Shown: positions 19,486-28,769, numbered from the stretch's first letter. The stretch is 64,000 bases of DNA from M55B127 sp035269185 (GCA_964430875.1 CAYSHP010000003.1:38794-102793), one strand, 5' to 3'. Notes: a model not told the origin generated them from the letters alone. Numbers and translations are program-made.

Positions 19486-19746
19486 TTATTCTTCATTTTT
19501 TTCTTTATTATCATCTAAACGATGAGATACAGTTTCTGGTTGAATCGCTGATAAAATAACGTGGTCACTATCTGTAATTATAACCGCTCTGGTTCTTCTT
19601 CCATAAGTAGCATCGATTAACATACCACTCTCTCGGGCCTCCTGTATTATCCTTTTTATGGGGGCTGATTCCGGGCTTACTACAGCAATTACCCGATTAG
19701 CAGCTACAATATTTCCAAACCCAATATTAATTAAATTAACATTCAT
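19486..19746 (-). CDS. remA: RemA-family DNA-binding regulator (DUF370)
   Basis: Encodes 86 residues. RemA of Bacillus subtilis is a DNA-binding activator of biofilm matrix and osmoprotection genes. The conserved run NIGFGNIVAANRVIAVV, the SAPIKR segment and the ATYGRRTRAVI segment are the family core. A strong AAGGAGG site precedes the ATG. The gene is upstream of gmk, as in most Firmicutes; yicC/yloC, which usually comes before it, is absent. What it controls here is unknown; a role in osmotic response would suit a halophile, but this is inference. Confidence 0.92.
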   Translation of the reverse strand: MNVNLINIGFGNIVAANRVIAVVSPESAPIKRIIQEARESGMLIDATYGRRTRAVIITDSDHVILSAIQPETVSHRLDDNKEKNEE

Positions 19747-19842
19747 AAAAAAATTCCTCCTTAATTTATTTTAAAAAATCATAATTTTTTTAAGCCGGAA
19801 ATTTAAGCCAAATACTATAAAAATATAACAGAATTATTAACC

Positions 19843-19870
19843 TTTTGAAAGATTATATAAACTTTCAAAA
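19843..19870. repeat. Inverted repeat, possible operator or hairpin
   Basis: TTTTGAAAG and CTTTCAAAA are perfect inverted copies separated by ten bases. On the minus strand the spacer contains TATAAT. It may be an operator over a remA promoter or a hairpin in the leader. No known binding motif was recognised. Confidence 0.5.
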
Positions 19871-19985
19871 AAATAAGTAATATTATAAACTTTTACTAAA
19901 TTCTATTTTTATCATAATATCACAGAATCTTTAATTTAACAAGGAATTTAGACCACTACTCTATCTATATTTAAAATTTCTCACT

Positions 19986-20014
19986 TTGACTAAATTAATA
20001 TTTTAATTTATACT
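19986..20014 (+). promoter_or_regulatory. Sigma-A-type promoter of rqcH
   Basis: TTGACT at 19986-19991, a 17-base spacer, then TATACT at 20009-20014. The start codon of rqcH lies 50 bases downstream of the -10 box. Confidence 0.82.
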
Positions 20015-20063
20015 TAAATTAATGAAATATAATAGATTTTTAAATCTAGGAGGTAATAAAAAT

Positions 20064-21803
20064 ATGTCTATTGATGGAATACTATTATCTGCAATAAAGA
20101 CAAATTTAAAGGAAAAATTACAGGGTGGTAGAATCGATAAAATATACCAACCTTTTCAAAATACTCTTACTTTTACAGTTCGAAATAATAACCAAAATTA
20201 TAAATTATTAATTAGTTCTGACTCCCGGGAAGCTAGAATTCAGATTACTAACTTTTCTTTTGATAACCCCCAGTTTCCACCTGATTTTTGTATGCTTTTA
20301 AGAAAGTATCTAATGCGAGGGATTATTAAAGATATCTCCCAACCTGATTTTGAAAGAATTTTAAAAATTGAAGTAGAAAGTTATAATAAAACTTATTATA
20401 TCTTTATTGAAATAATGGGACGTTATAATAATATTATCTTAACTAATGATAATTTATTGGTTTTAGATGCTATCAATCGGCTTTCTAAAGATAACAAAAG
20501 AGATATTTATCCTACAAGTTACTATCAATTTCCTCCAGGACAAGATAAATTAAATCCCCTAGAAGTAGATAAAAATACTTTTTTCAATCAGATCCCCTCT
20601 GATTTCAATAAAAAGGCCTATCAAGCTGTCATGTTTAATTTTAGAGGTATTGGGCCTGCCTCAAGTAAAGAAATCGCATATCGGGCTAATATGGATTATA
20701 ATAGCAAATATAATGAATTAGAAGAAAATAAAAAAGAAGCTCTTTTTGATAGTTTTAACACAATTTTTAACAAAGTAAAAAATAATGATTATAATCCTAG
20801 TATTGGAATTAAAAATAGTGAGATAGACTATTATTCTGCTTTTGAATTAAATTATAAGGATAATATTGAAGATATCATCAACTTTAAAGATCCCGATGAT
20901 CTTTTTGATTATTATTATGAAAATTACCTTAAAGATATTGAATTAAAAGAAAAAAAGAAAAAACTAAAAGGTATTGTAAATAACTATTTGAAAAAAAATA
21001 ATAATAAACAAGATGAGTTTAGAGAAGATCTAAAAGAAAATAAAAATTATGATCTATTCAAACAAAAAGGGGAACTTATTAAAGCTAATTTACATCAAAT
21101 TGAAAAAGGAAAACAAGAAATAACATTAACTAATTATTATGACTCTGAACAAGAAGAAATAACAATATCATTAGACCCCAAAAAGACACCTATTGATAAT
21201 GCTCAAAAATACTTTAAAAAATATCAAAAAGCTAAAAAAAGTTTAAAACACTTAAAAAGACAAATTGGTAAATTAAGACATGAAGAAAAGTATCTAAACC
21301 AAGTGCTTTTTAATATTGAAGATGGAAATAACTTAGACGAATTAAATGAAATTGAAAAGGAATTAAGAGAAGAAGGTTATATAAATAAGCAAAAAAATAA
21401 AAATGACAGGAAAAATAAAGAAATCAAACCCTATAAGTACACCACCAGTGATAATTACCAAGTACTAATTGGTAGAAATAATAAACAAAATGATAAATTA
21501 ACTAAATATATCGCTAATGATGGCGATATCTGGCTTCACACTAAAAAAATAGCCGGTTCCCATGTAATTATAAGAAACCATACTAATAGTGAAATCCCAG
21601 AAAGTACAATCTTAGAAGCAGCCAAATTAGCAGCTTATTTTAGCAAAGCTAAAGAATCTAAAAATGTACCTATTGACTTTACACCTGTTGAAAATGTAAA
21701 TAAGCCCAAAGGTGCTAAACCCGGACTGGTCTATTATGATAATTACCAAACCGTTTATGTTGATCCTGCAGATGAAAAGGTGGTAGATGAAATTGAAAAA
21801 TAG
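20064..21803 (+). CDS. rqcH: Ribosome quality-control protein RqcH (NFACT family)
   Basis: Encodes 579 residues. RqcH/Rqc2 proteins bind obstructed 50S subunits and recruit tRNA-Ala to add C-terminal alanine tails. The NFACT-N domain begins at the start (DGILLSAIKTNL), a helical and coiled-coil middle follows, and the NFACT-R domain lies near residues 440-560 with DIWLHTKKIAGSHV and NGAKPG-like KGAKPGLVYYD. The place of the DR motif important in studied homologues reads ER (in DFERIL). The ATG at 20064 has a perfect AGGAGG; an upstream ATG at 20022 lacks one. The 3' end overlaps the patatin gene. Confidence 0.92.
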   Translation: MSIDGILLSAIKTNLKEKLQGGRIDKIYQPFQNTLTFTVRNNNQNYKLLISSDSREARIQITNFSFDNPQFPPDFCMLLRKYLMRGIIKDISQPDFERILKIEVESYNKTYYIFIEIMGRYNNIILTNDNLLVLDAINRLSKDNKRDIYPTSYYQFPPGQDKLNPLEVDKNTFFNQIPSDFNKKAYQAVMFNFRGIGPASSKEIAYRANMDYNSKYNELEENKKEALFDSFNTIFNKVKNNDYNPSIGIKNSEIDYYSAFELNYKDNIEDIINFKDPDDLFDYYYENYLKDIELKEKKKKLKGIVNNYLKKNNNKQDEFREDLKENKNYDLFKQKGELIKANLHQIEKGKQEITLTNYYDSEQEEITISLDPKKTPIDNAQKYFKKYQKAKKSLKHLKRQIGKLRHEEKYLNQVLFNIEDGNNLDELNEIEKELREEGYINKQKNKNDRKNKEIKPYKYTTSDNYQVLIGRNNKQNDKLTKYIANDGDIWLHTKKIAGSHVIIRNHTNSEIPESTILEAAKLAAYFSKAKESKNVPIDFTPVENVNKPKGAKPGLVYYDNYQTVYVDPADEKVVDEIEK

Positions 21804-23625
21804 AAAATGGTTTTTACTTTTTTTGACTTTATTGATAATACTTACGTTTAACAGCACTATTAAAGCAGAGTTAAAAGAGATAAATTTTGATAATGACATT
21901 TATATAATAGAAAATTATGAAAGATTTAAAGATATAAAATCACCCAAATTAGCGCTTGCCTTAAGTGGTGGAGGTGCTAGAGGTTTTGTTAACATTGGTG
22001 TCATCAAGGCTTTACATGAAGAAGGAATTTATCCAGATATAGTAATAGGATCTAGCATGGGTGGCATCATTAGTGCACTATATGGAAGTGGTTTAAATGA
22101 TGATGATTTAATTAAAGTTACTTCTACTTTACCATATGGTTCTCTTTTTGATATTAATTTAATTCCTATCTATTCATTATTTCAAACCAGAAAATTTAAT
22201 TATATAATAGAACAGATTACTCCCCAAAAGAAATTAGAAGATTATCCAATTAACACTGCTTTACTTAATTTTGATCTAGATAGTGGTCACAAGTATATTA
22301 CAAGCGAGGGACAGATATCAAAAGTTCTACAAAGCACTTATTCTATCCCCTTTTATTATCCAATCAATAAAAGTAGAGGTAGATATTTAGTTGATCCCGG
22401 ATTAGTAGAAATGGTCCCTGCTAAAGCTGCTCAAGCACTTTCAGCAGATATAGTTATTTCGACAACTGCTTTTGATGAACTCCCTTATGACACATATAAA
22501 TATCCTTTACAATCTTTAATGAGAATGCTTTTATTAGTGCAAAAAAAGAACTCTCAACCTATTTTAAATAATTATTCTGATATAATAATAAAAAATGAAG
22601 TTAGTGATTTTAGTTTTAAAGATTTTGATCTTATTGAAGAATTTATTACAATTGGTTATATAAATACTATGGAAAAAATGCCAGAAATAAAGAAACTGCT
22701 AAAAGAAAAAAATTATGTTTCTACTAAACCCAATTTTTATGAACTTGATGATGAAAACTACCAAAAACTTAATACTGATATTCTTTTTGATCGAATAATT
22801 TATCCTGATACTTATTTTAACTATTTACTCTATTATTTTAATAACCAATCATTTTTTGAACAGGAGCTTTATAGAAATTTAGTCTATGATTTTCATTATG
22901 GTTTATATTATGAAAATTCTAATATTAGATTAAAAACACTCTTTGATGTGGGGGAAGATAAGCATTCAGAATTAAAAATTAGATATAAAAAATTAACAGA
23001 AAATATAGATTTTGTTACTAAAATTAAAAATAACCCTGCTTACAATAATATAGATTATATAACAGAATTAAAATACTTTATTCAAAATTCATCATTATCA
23101 ATAGGGAGAGCTAACTTAAGAGGTGATAATTACTATTATTTAAATAATAATATAAAATTAGAACGAGGCAAATTCGATTTTGAAAATAATACAGACATAT
23201 TATTAAAAGAAAATAAAAAACCTCAGTTAATTAACTCTAATTTGATTGATTATAATATTAATGAAAACTGGTCATTTTTAAATAAATTTATCTATTCAAA
23301 TACAAATTTATTGGGTAATCCCGATATTTACCGAGGGGAAGATAGTAAACAAAAAGAAAAATCATCTATCTCTAGTTCTATAATATATAGACTACCATTT
23401 TCTGAATCACAAGAATTCCTCTACTTTTTTTCACTTGAAGAATTTAACCCTTCAATATTTGTCGATTTAGAAGCAACTGATAAATTAAATACAGCCTTAG
23501 GACTCAATTTTAATATGGTATCTTCAATTATGGGCCTTAAACCTCTAAATCTTGATTTAAGTGCTGCTTATGATAAAAAAGCGCAATCAGTTGTTTATAA
23601 TTTTTCAGTTGATATCAAATATTAA
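21787..23625 (+). CDS. Patatin-like phospholipase with predicted C-terminal outer-membrane beta-barrel
   Basis: Encodes 612 residues. A signal peptide covers residues 1 to about 27 (charged start, hydrophobic core, cleavage near IKA). The patatin domain spans about 53-330 with the oxyanion loop SGGGARG, the nucleophile Ser90 in GSSMG and the catalytic aspartate in VDPG (Asp203). The remaining 270 residues are rich in aromatics and alternate polar/apolar like beta-strands. The last residues, VYNFSVDIKY, have hydrophobic residues at alternate positions and a terminal tyrosine, as in the C-terminal beta-signal of outer-membrane barrels. The layout recalls patatin autotransporters of the PlpD type, though a POTRA domain is not evident. 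The start overlaps rqcH by 17 bases, with GGTGG before it. Confidence 0.82.
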   Translation: MKLKNRKWFLLFLTLLIILTFNSTIKAELKEINFDNDIYIIENYERFKDIKSPKLALALSGGGARGFVNIGVIKALHEEGIYPDIVIGSSMGGIISALYGSGLNDDDLIKVTSTLPYGSLFDINLIPIYSLFQTRKFNYIIEQITPQKKLEDYPINTALLNFDLDSGHKYITSEGQISKVLQSTYSIPFYYPINKSRGRYLVDPGLVEMVPAKAAQALSADIVISTTAFDELPYDTYKYPLQSLMRMLLLVQKKNSQPILNNYSDIIIKNEVSDFSFKDFDLIEEFITIGYINTMEKMPEIKKLLKEKNYVSTKPNFYELDDENYQKLNTDILFDRIIYPDTYFNYLLYYFNNQSFFEQELYRNLVYDFHYGLYYENSNIRLKTLFDVGEDKHSELKIRYKKLTENIDFVTKIKNNPAYNNIDYITELKYFIQNSSLSIGRANLRGDNYYYLNNNIKLERGKFDFENNTDILLKENKKPQLINSNLIDYNINENWSFLNKFIYSNTNLLGNPDIYRGEDSKQKEKSSISSSIIYRLPFSESQEFLYFFSLEEFNPSIFVDLEATDKLNTALGLNFNMVSSIMGLKPLNLDLSAAYDKKAQSVVYNFSVDIKY

Positions 23626-23626
23626 A

Positions 23627-23664
23627 AAAAGCCCTCAACTATCAGCCTGATAGTCGAGGGCTTT
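23627..23664. terminator. Bidirectional terminator between convergent genes
   Basis: A long hairpin with arms AAAAGCCCTC and GAGGGCTTTT extended by ACTATCAG/CTGATAGT-type pairing. T-runs follow on both strands, so it can end both the patatin gene (plus) and the EF-G-like gene (minus). Confidence 0.92.
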
Positions 23665-23685
23665 TCTTTAATTTATTATTATTTA

Positions 23686-25746
23686 TTAATCTTCTTCGTT
23701 CGCTCTTTTTTCAATAATCTGTTCACTAATATCTGAGGGAACTTTTTCATAATTAGAAAATTCCATTGTGAAATATCCATAACCACCTGTAATAGATTTA
23801 AGATCAGTAGCATAACTAAATAATTCACTTTGAGGAACCTTAGCTTTGATTTTTTGAGTTCCATCTTGAGGTTCCATACCAGAAATTTTACCTCTTCGTG
23901 AATTTAAATCACCCATTATATCTCCCATAAAGGATTCAGGTACTACTACTTTTACGTCCATAATGGGTTCTAAAATTACGGGCTTAGCTTTTTGCATTGC
24001 CTGCTTAAAGGCCTTAGAAGCTGCAATTTTAAATGCCATTTCGGAAGAATCAACATCATGATAAGAACCATCATATACAGTAGCCTTGAAGTCAACTACT
24101 GGATAGTTAGCTAATACACCATCATCCTTTGTTTCCAAGATTCCTTTTTCAACTGCTGGTATATATTGGCTAGGGATAGCTCCACCAAATATTTCTTCAT
24201 CAAATTCAAAACCTCTACCTCGTGGTAATGGCTCGAATCTAATCATGACATGACCGTATTGACCGCGTCCACCAGACTGTTTTTTATATTTAACTTCAGT
24301 AGAAACCTTCTTTCTGATTGTTTCTTTGTATTCAACCTTAGGTTCTACAAGATTAAAGCCAACATCAAACTTTCTTTTACAAATATCATTAACTACTGAT
24401 AAATGTACGGTTCCCATCCCTTTTATAAGAAGTTGTTTAGTTGCTTTATTATAATCCACTTTAAAAGTTGGGTCTTCCAAAGAATATCTCTGAATTGCGG
24501 AAGACATCTTTTCATTGTCTGCTTCATCAGCAGGGGCAGCTGCTTTTATAAGCATTGGTTCTGGGAACTTAATTGGATCAATTTTTATATCAAGATCCTC
24601 TTTTGTAATTGTATCAGATGTTTCTAGATCATCCAATTTGGCTACAGCACCAATGTCTCCAGCAATTAATTGTTCAACCTGTTCTTGTTCTGAACCATTC
24701 AATTTATATAATTTACTTACTCTATAATTATCTTTTGTTCTTGGTACATAAAGTTCTTCACCTTTATCAATACTACCAGAATATATTCTGAATATTGAAA
24801 GTTTACCTATATAAGGGTCAACCATTGTTTTACCTACCATACCAATAAAGGGACCTTCTTCAGTTGTTTCAAATTCTTTTTCTTCTTCACCAGCTTGTAC
24901 TTTTAAACTTTCTCTATCAGCGGCGGAAGGCGCTAATTTTAATAGATAATCCATAAGGCTTTTAACCCCTGAATTATGAAGAGCAGAACCTGAGAAAACC
25001 GGCACTAATTCTTTACTTAATACACCTTTTAAAAGCGCATTATTCATTTCTTCATCAGTAATTTCTTCATCTTCTAAGTATTTCAACATTAATTCTTCAT
25101 CTAACTCTATTATTGATTCCACTAATTCTAACTTATATTCTTTTAGAACCTCCTGTTGAGCATCATTAAGTTCAGATTCTTTTCCATCTTTAACTCCTAT
25201 AAATTTTTCTCTTAAAAGGTCAATAACACCTTTATATTCATCCCCTTCTTTATAAGGGATTGTAATTGGTAGTAATGAATCTTCAAAATTTTCTTCTAAT
25301 TCATTAATTACTTCTTTAAAGTTAGTACCTTCTTTATCAAATTTATTTATGAAAACAAATCTTGAATTATTGTTTTCGACTGCAATATTCCATACATAAT
25401 TAGTATTTACTTCGACACCAGAATCCGCATTGATAAGTAATACAGAACTCTCAACCATTCTAGTAGCACTTGCTACTTCACCTCTAAAATCAGCATAACC
25501 AGGTGTATCAATTAAATTAACCTGATTTTCTTTCAGTTTAAATGAAAAATAAGAACTATTTACTGAATACTTGTGCTCCTTTTCTTCTGGTATAAAGTCT
25601 GATTTAGTACTACCTTCATCAACTGAACCTATTTGTTCAATCTTGCCTGCATTAAATAATACATCCTCTGTTAAAGTGGTTTTTCCCGCACCTCCATGGG
25701 AAATAAATGAAAAGTTTTTAATATCTTTTGTCTTATAATTACTCAA
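23686..25746 (-). CDS. Elongation factor G-like GTPase (EF-G2 type)
   Basis: Encodes 686 residues with full EF-G domain layout. The P-loop is HGGAGKTT, where canonical EF-G has HVDAGKTT; DTPGYADF (G3) and NKFDKE (G4) follow. The switch I region reads EEKEHKYS instead of the ERGITI-type sequence of true EF-G, which places it in the EF-G-like second family. Domains III-V are complete, ending in a GGYGYFTMEFSNYE segment. The start is TTG with a GGTG site upstream. The gene is alone, not in a str operon, so it is unlikely to be the main EF-G. Its cellular role is unclear. Confidence 0.9.
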   Translation of the reverse strand: MSNYKTKDIKNFSFISHGGAGKTTLTEDVLFNAGKIEQIGSVDEGSTKSDFIPEEKEHKYSVNSSYFSFKLKENQVNLIDTPGYADFRGEVASATRMVESSVLLINADSGVEVNTNYVWNIAVENNNSRFVFINKFDKEGTNFKEVINELEENFEDSLLPITIPYKEGDEYKGVIDLLREKFIGVKDGKESELNDAQQEVLKEYKLELVESIIELDEELMLKYLEDEEITDEEMNNALLKGVLSKELVPVFSGSALHNSGVKSLMDYLLKLAPSAADRESLKVQAGEEEKEFETTEEGPFIGMVGKTMVDPYIGKLSIFRIYSGSIDKGEELYVPRTKDNYRVSKLYKLNGSEQEQVEQLIAGDIGAVAKLDDLETSDTITKEDLDIKIDPIKFPEPMLIKAAAPADEADNEKMSSAIQRYSLEDPTFKVDYNKATKQLLIKGMGTVHLSVVNDICKRKFDVGFNLVEPKVEYKETIRKKVSTEVKYKKQSGGRGQYGHVMIRFEPLPRGRGFEFDEEIFGGAIPSQYIPAVEKGILETKDDGVLANYPVVDFKATVYDGSYHDVDSSEMAFKIAASKAFKQAMQKAKPVILEPIMDVKVVVPESFMGDIMGDLNSRRGKISGMEPQDGTQKIKAKVPQSELFSYATDLKSITGGYGYFTMEFSNYEKVPSDISEQIIEKRANEED

Positions 25747-25875
25747 AATTTTACACCAACCTTCCTAATTCTAATATTATAGCTTTAAAGAGAAACTTGT
25801 ACTCTTGTTTAATTCTATCTAGACATAATAAATCCTGCCTGGAAATTGTAATTATTTTTAATAATTCAGTAAATT

Positions 25876-26436
25876 TTAAATATTATTAAACTCATTATGA
25901 TAGGCAAATTCTGAAAAGTCTTCTCTTGGAGGTCTTTGTTTTTCATCTTTAGCCTGTTTTTTTGATAAAATGTCTTTTATTTCTTCTGAATGTTTACCCA
26001 AAATTACCAAAGTTATTAATCTATATTCTTCTGGGATAGACATAACATCTTTTGCCTTTGATTCACTATAACCTGCAATAGCATGTGCTACAAGACCTAA
26101 TTCTCGTGCACGCAGCATTAACATTGAAGTAGCTAACCCAGTATCAAATAGATAATACTCTCTTCCTTTAATATTACAGTCATCTTCTTTTTTTGCAAAT
26201 ACTCCTATTACCATTGAGGCGTTTTTAGCCCATTCATTACCACTTGATAAGGTATTAAAGACTTCCTCTAATTTTTTTTCATCATGTACAAAAACGTAAT
26301 TCCAGGGTTGATTATTAAAACAGGAAGGTGCTAACTTAGCAGATTCTGCTAAGTCTTCAATTAATTCATCTGTAATATCCACCGGATCTAATGATCTATA
26401 AGATCTCCGTTTTTCAATAGTTTCTTTAACATTCAT
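25876..26436 (-). CDS. Nitroreductase-family flavoprotein
   Basis: Encodes 186 residues of the FMN-dependent nitroreductase fold. The N-terminal RRSYR motif and the APSCFNNQPWNYVFV segment are the usual FMN-binding features. Substrate cannot be told. The start codon overlaps the end of the flavodiiron gene by eleven bases, so the two are co-translated, and an electron-transfer or oxidative-stress role shared with that protein is plausible. Confidence 0.87.
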   Translation of the reverse strand: MNVKETIEKRRSYRSLDPVDITDELIEDLAESAKLAPSCFNNQPWNYVFVHDEKKLEEVFNTLSSGNEWAKNASMVIGVFAKKEDDCNIKGREYYLFDTGLATSMLMLRARELGLVAHAIAGYSESKAKDVMSIPEEYRLITLVILGKHSEEIKDILSKKQAKDEKQRPPREDFSEFAYHNEFNNI

Positions 26437-27640
26437 TCTCTAACTCTACCCCCTCATTTATATTAACTCCCACATTTTTACCTAAAGTAAATGCTTTTGC
26501 TAAATTATCTTCTGTAGGAGCATATTGATTTTTAATTTTTGGTTCAACAACATTAATGTTACATTCTTCAGAAAATTGATCCATTCTTTTAAGTGAACCA
26601 CCGCTCCAGCTATAAGTTCCTATAAATCCAAAATATCTATTTCTAATCGCTCTGTTTTCTAATGCATGTAATAATGAATCTAAAGGTGGAAAAAGCTCAT
26701 TATTATAACTACAGCTAGCTAATATTACACCTTTATATTTCCAAATATCACTTATTAAATAAGACTTATGGGTTTTAGAAGCATCATATAATTTTACATC
26801 TTTAATTCCCGCTGCACTCAAACCTGCAGCTGCTTCTTCAGCAATCTTTTTAGTGTTACCGTACATGGTTCCATATATAACTACTGCTCCCTTTTCCGCT
26901 GCAAATTTACTCATATCATAATATTTATTAATTATATACTCAGGGTTTTCTCTCCAGACCGGCCCGTGAGTAGAAGCTACAGTATCAATATCTAAATCCG
27001 TTAAATTACCTATATGCTTAGCAGCAATTGGAGAATATTTACCGACAATATTGGAATAATATCTCATGATCTCATCTTCATAAGTTTTAGGCTCTATTTC
27101 ATCATCAAATATGGAGTTATTAATAGCACCAAAAGAACCAAATACATCACCTGAAAATAGGATATTGTCTTCTTTAAGATAGGTCATCATTGTTTCTGGC
27201 CAATGAACCATTGGTGTAATGTAGAATTTTAATGTTTTTTTACCAATATTTAATTCCTCTTCATTTTTAATTTCTTTTATATTTTCAGATATTCCATAAA
27301 ATCCTTCTAAAAAACCAGTAGTTTTGCTGTTACCTATTATTTTCATATCAGGAAACAATCTCATCAATTCTTTTATAGATCCAGAATGATCTGGCTCCAT
27401 ATGGTTAATTATTAAATAATCAATTGGTCTATCATTGGTTAGTTTCATTAATTTTTCAAGATATCTTTCCTGATAATCAATTTTGACAGTATCTACTAAG
27501 ACAACCTCTTCATCTACAATTAAATATGAATTATAGGATATCCCCTTAGGAAGCGGCCATAAATTTTCAAATAAATCTGTTTCCCTATCATTAACCCCCA
27601 CCCAATATACATTATCAGCTAATCTGTTAGAATAACTCAT
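26426..27640 (-). CDS. Flavodiiron protein (A-type flavoprotein, oxygen or NO reductase)
   Basis: Encodes 404 residues. The N-terminal metallo-beta-lactamase domain carries diiron ligands in HMEPDH (near residue 80), VHWPETM, SGDVFGSFG and STHGPVW. The C-terminal flavodoxin domain starts near residue 255 with YGTMYGNTKKIAE, an FMN phosphate loop. Such proteins reduce oxygen to water or NO to N2O in anaerobes, usually with rubredoxin as donor; no rubredoxin gene is in the window. GGAGG precedes the ATG. A nitroreductase overlaps its 3' end and rluD lies 21 bases upstream. Confidence 0.94.
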   Translation of the reverse strand: MSYSNRLADNVYWVGVNDRETDLFENLWPLPKGISYNSYLIVDEEVVLVDTVKIDYQERYLEKLMKLTNDRPIDYLIINHMEPDHSGSIKELMRLFPDMKIIGNSKTTGFLEGFYGISENIKEIKNEEELNIGKKTLKFYITPMVHWPETMMTYLKEDNILFSGDVFGSFGAINNSIFDDEIEPKTYEDEIMRYYSNIVGKYSPIAAKHIGNLTDLDIDTVASTHGPVWRENPEYIINKYYDMSKFAAEKGAVVIYGTMYGNTKKIAEEAAAGLSAAGIKDVKLYDASKTHKSYLISDIWKYKGVILASCSYNNELFPPLDSLLHALENRAIRNRYFGFIGTYSWSGGSLKRMDQFSEECNINVVEPKIKNQYAPTEDNLAKAFTLGKNVGVNINEGVELENEC

Positions 27641-27661
27641 TTTTGTCCTCCTTAATTTTTA

Positions 27662-28573
27662 CTAATCATTTATTTTATTTAAAATATTTTTAAACTTTTC
27701 AGGTAAATCTGCTTTATACTCCTCCCAGTTATTACTCTTAGGATGATAAAAACCTATTTGGTAAGCATGTAATAAATGGTGTTTTAAATTTAACTTTTCT
27801 TCTGAAGTACCATATTTTTGATCACCGATAATAGGAAAACCAAGGTGTGCAAAATGAACCCTAATTTGATGAGTTCTACCGGTTTTTAAATCGGCTTCTA
27901 CATAGGTATAATTATTGTATCTATCTATCACATTAAATTTAGTAACCGCTTTTTTACTATTTTCCTTGATCACGGCCATTTTAGTCCTGTTTTTAGGATT
28001 CCTGCCAATCGGAGCATCAATCGTTCCACTATTATATGGAAGTGTGCCTTTTAAGATGGTTCTATATATTTTTTTTGTTTTTCTGGCTTTAAACTGTTTT
28101 TGTAAATTATTAAGGCTTTCTTGGTTTTTAGCCACTAAAATAGCTCCACTAGTATTTTTATCTAAACGATGCACAATACCCGGTCTTAAGGTCCCATTAA
28201 TATCTCCTAATTTCTCGGTATGGGCTAATAAAGCATTAACAAGGGTATCAGTACGATTACCTTTAACAGGATGAACTATTAAACCTACTGGTTTATTAAT
28301 AACAATAATATCATTATCTTCATAAACTATATTTAAGTCCATCTCGTTTTTGGGTAAATCTAAAATTTCAGGTTCTTCCTTTATTATAATGATTTCATCA
28401 TCAGTTTTTACTTTATAACTTTTCTTTTCTAAGTTATTATTTACCTTAACCTGGTTTTTATCTATTAAACTTTGAATATGATTCCTACTGAAATCTTTTT
28501 TAATTTTAGATAAAAATTTATCTAATCTCATTCCTTCATATTTTTTTTCTACTGTAAATTCAAATTCTTTCAT
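27662..28573 (-). CDS. RluD-family pseudouridine synthase
   Basis: Encodes 303 residues. An S4 RNA-binding domain occupies about residues 12-75 (GMRLDKFLSK start). The catalytic domain has HRLDKNTSGAILVAK with the invariant aspartate, and RTHQIRVH near residue 233. The likely target is 23S rRNA, as for RluD/YlyB/YjbO, but the exact site cannot be assigned. A consensus promoter lies upstream and the flavodiiron gene follows closely. Confidence 0.93.
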   Translation of the reverse strand: MKEFEFTVEKKYEGMRLDKFLSKIKKDFSRNHIQSLIDKNQVKVNNNLEKKSYKVKTDDEIIIIKEEPEILDLPKNEMDLNIVYEDNDIIVINKPVGLIVHPVKGNRTDTLVNALLAHTEKLGDINGTLRPGIVHRLDKNTSGAILVAKNQESLNNLQKQFKARKTKKIYRTILKGTLPYNSGTIDAPIGRNPKNRTKMAVIKENSKKAVTKFNVIDRYNNYTYVEADLKTGRTHQIRVHFAHLGFPIIGDQKYGTSEEKLNLKHHLLHAYQIGFYHPKSNNWEEYKADLPEKFKNILNKIND

Positions 28574-28611
28574 TATAATTTCACCTAATTACTTAATTCA
28601 TATTTTTTAAT

Positions 28612-28640
28612 ATTTTATCATAAACCTTATTTATTAACAA
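28612..28640 (-). promoter_or_regulatory. Sigma-A-type promoter of rluD-flavodiiron-nitroreductase
   Basis: On the minus strand TTGTTA (28635-28640), a 17-base spacer ending in TGA (extended -10), then TAAAAT (28612-28617). The ATG of the pseudouridine synthase gene is about 40 bases downstream. I see no PerR-type box over it. Confidence 0.75.
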
Positions 28641-28769
28641 CTTAAGAGCCTTCATTAAATTTCTTAAATATTCTTTTAAAGTACTTTATCTTTAATTTAA
28701 GTTATGTTATCATTACTATGTTAAAAATAAAAAAAGTAAATATTGTACTTATATTAAGGAGTCATAATT

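Larger units (their letters stand above)
19747..20063. other. Divergent intergenic region between remA and rqcH
   Basis: About 317 AT-rich bases between two divergent genes. It contains the rqcH promoter at its right end, the remA ribosome site at its left end, and a nine-base inverted repeat at 19843-19870. I see no open reading frame or RNA gene. No consensus promoter for remA was found, although TATAAT-like sequences are frequent on the minus strand. Confidence 0.7.

Noticed and set aside
28641..28769. Promoter of the MATE gene
   Set aside because: TTTATC-17-TATCAT is possible, but the -35 matches only about three bases, so I did not list it.
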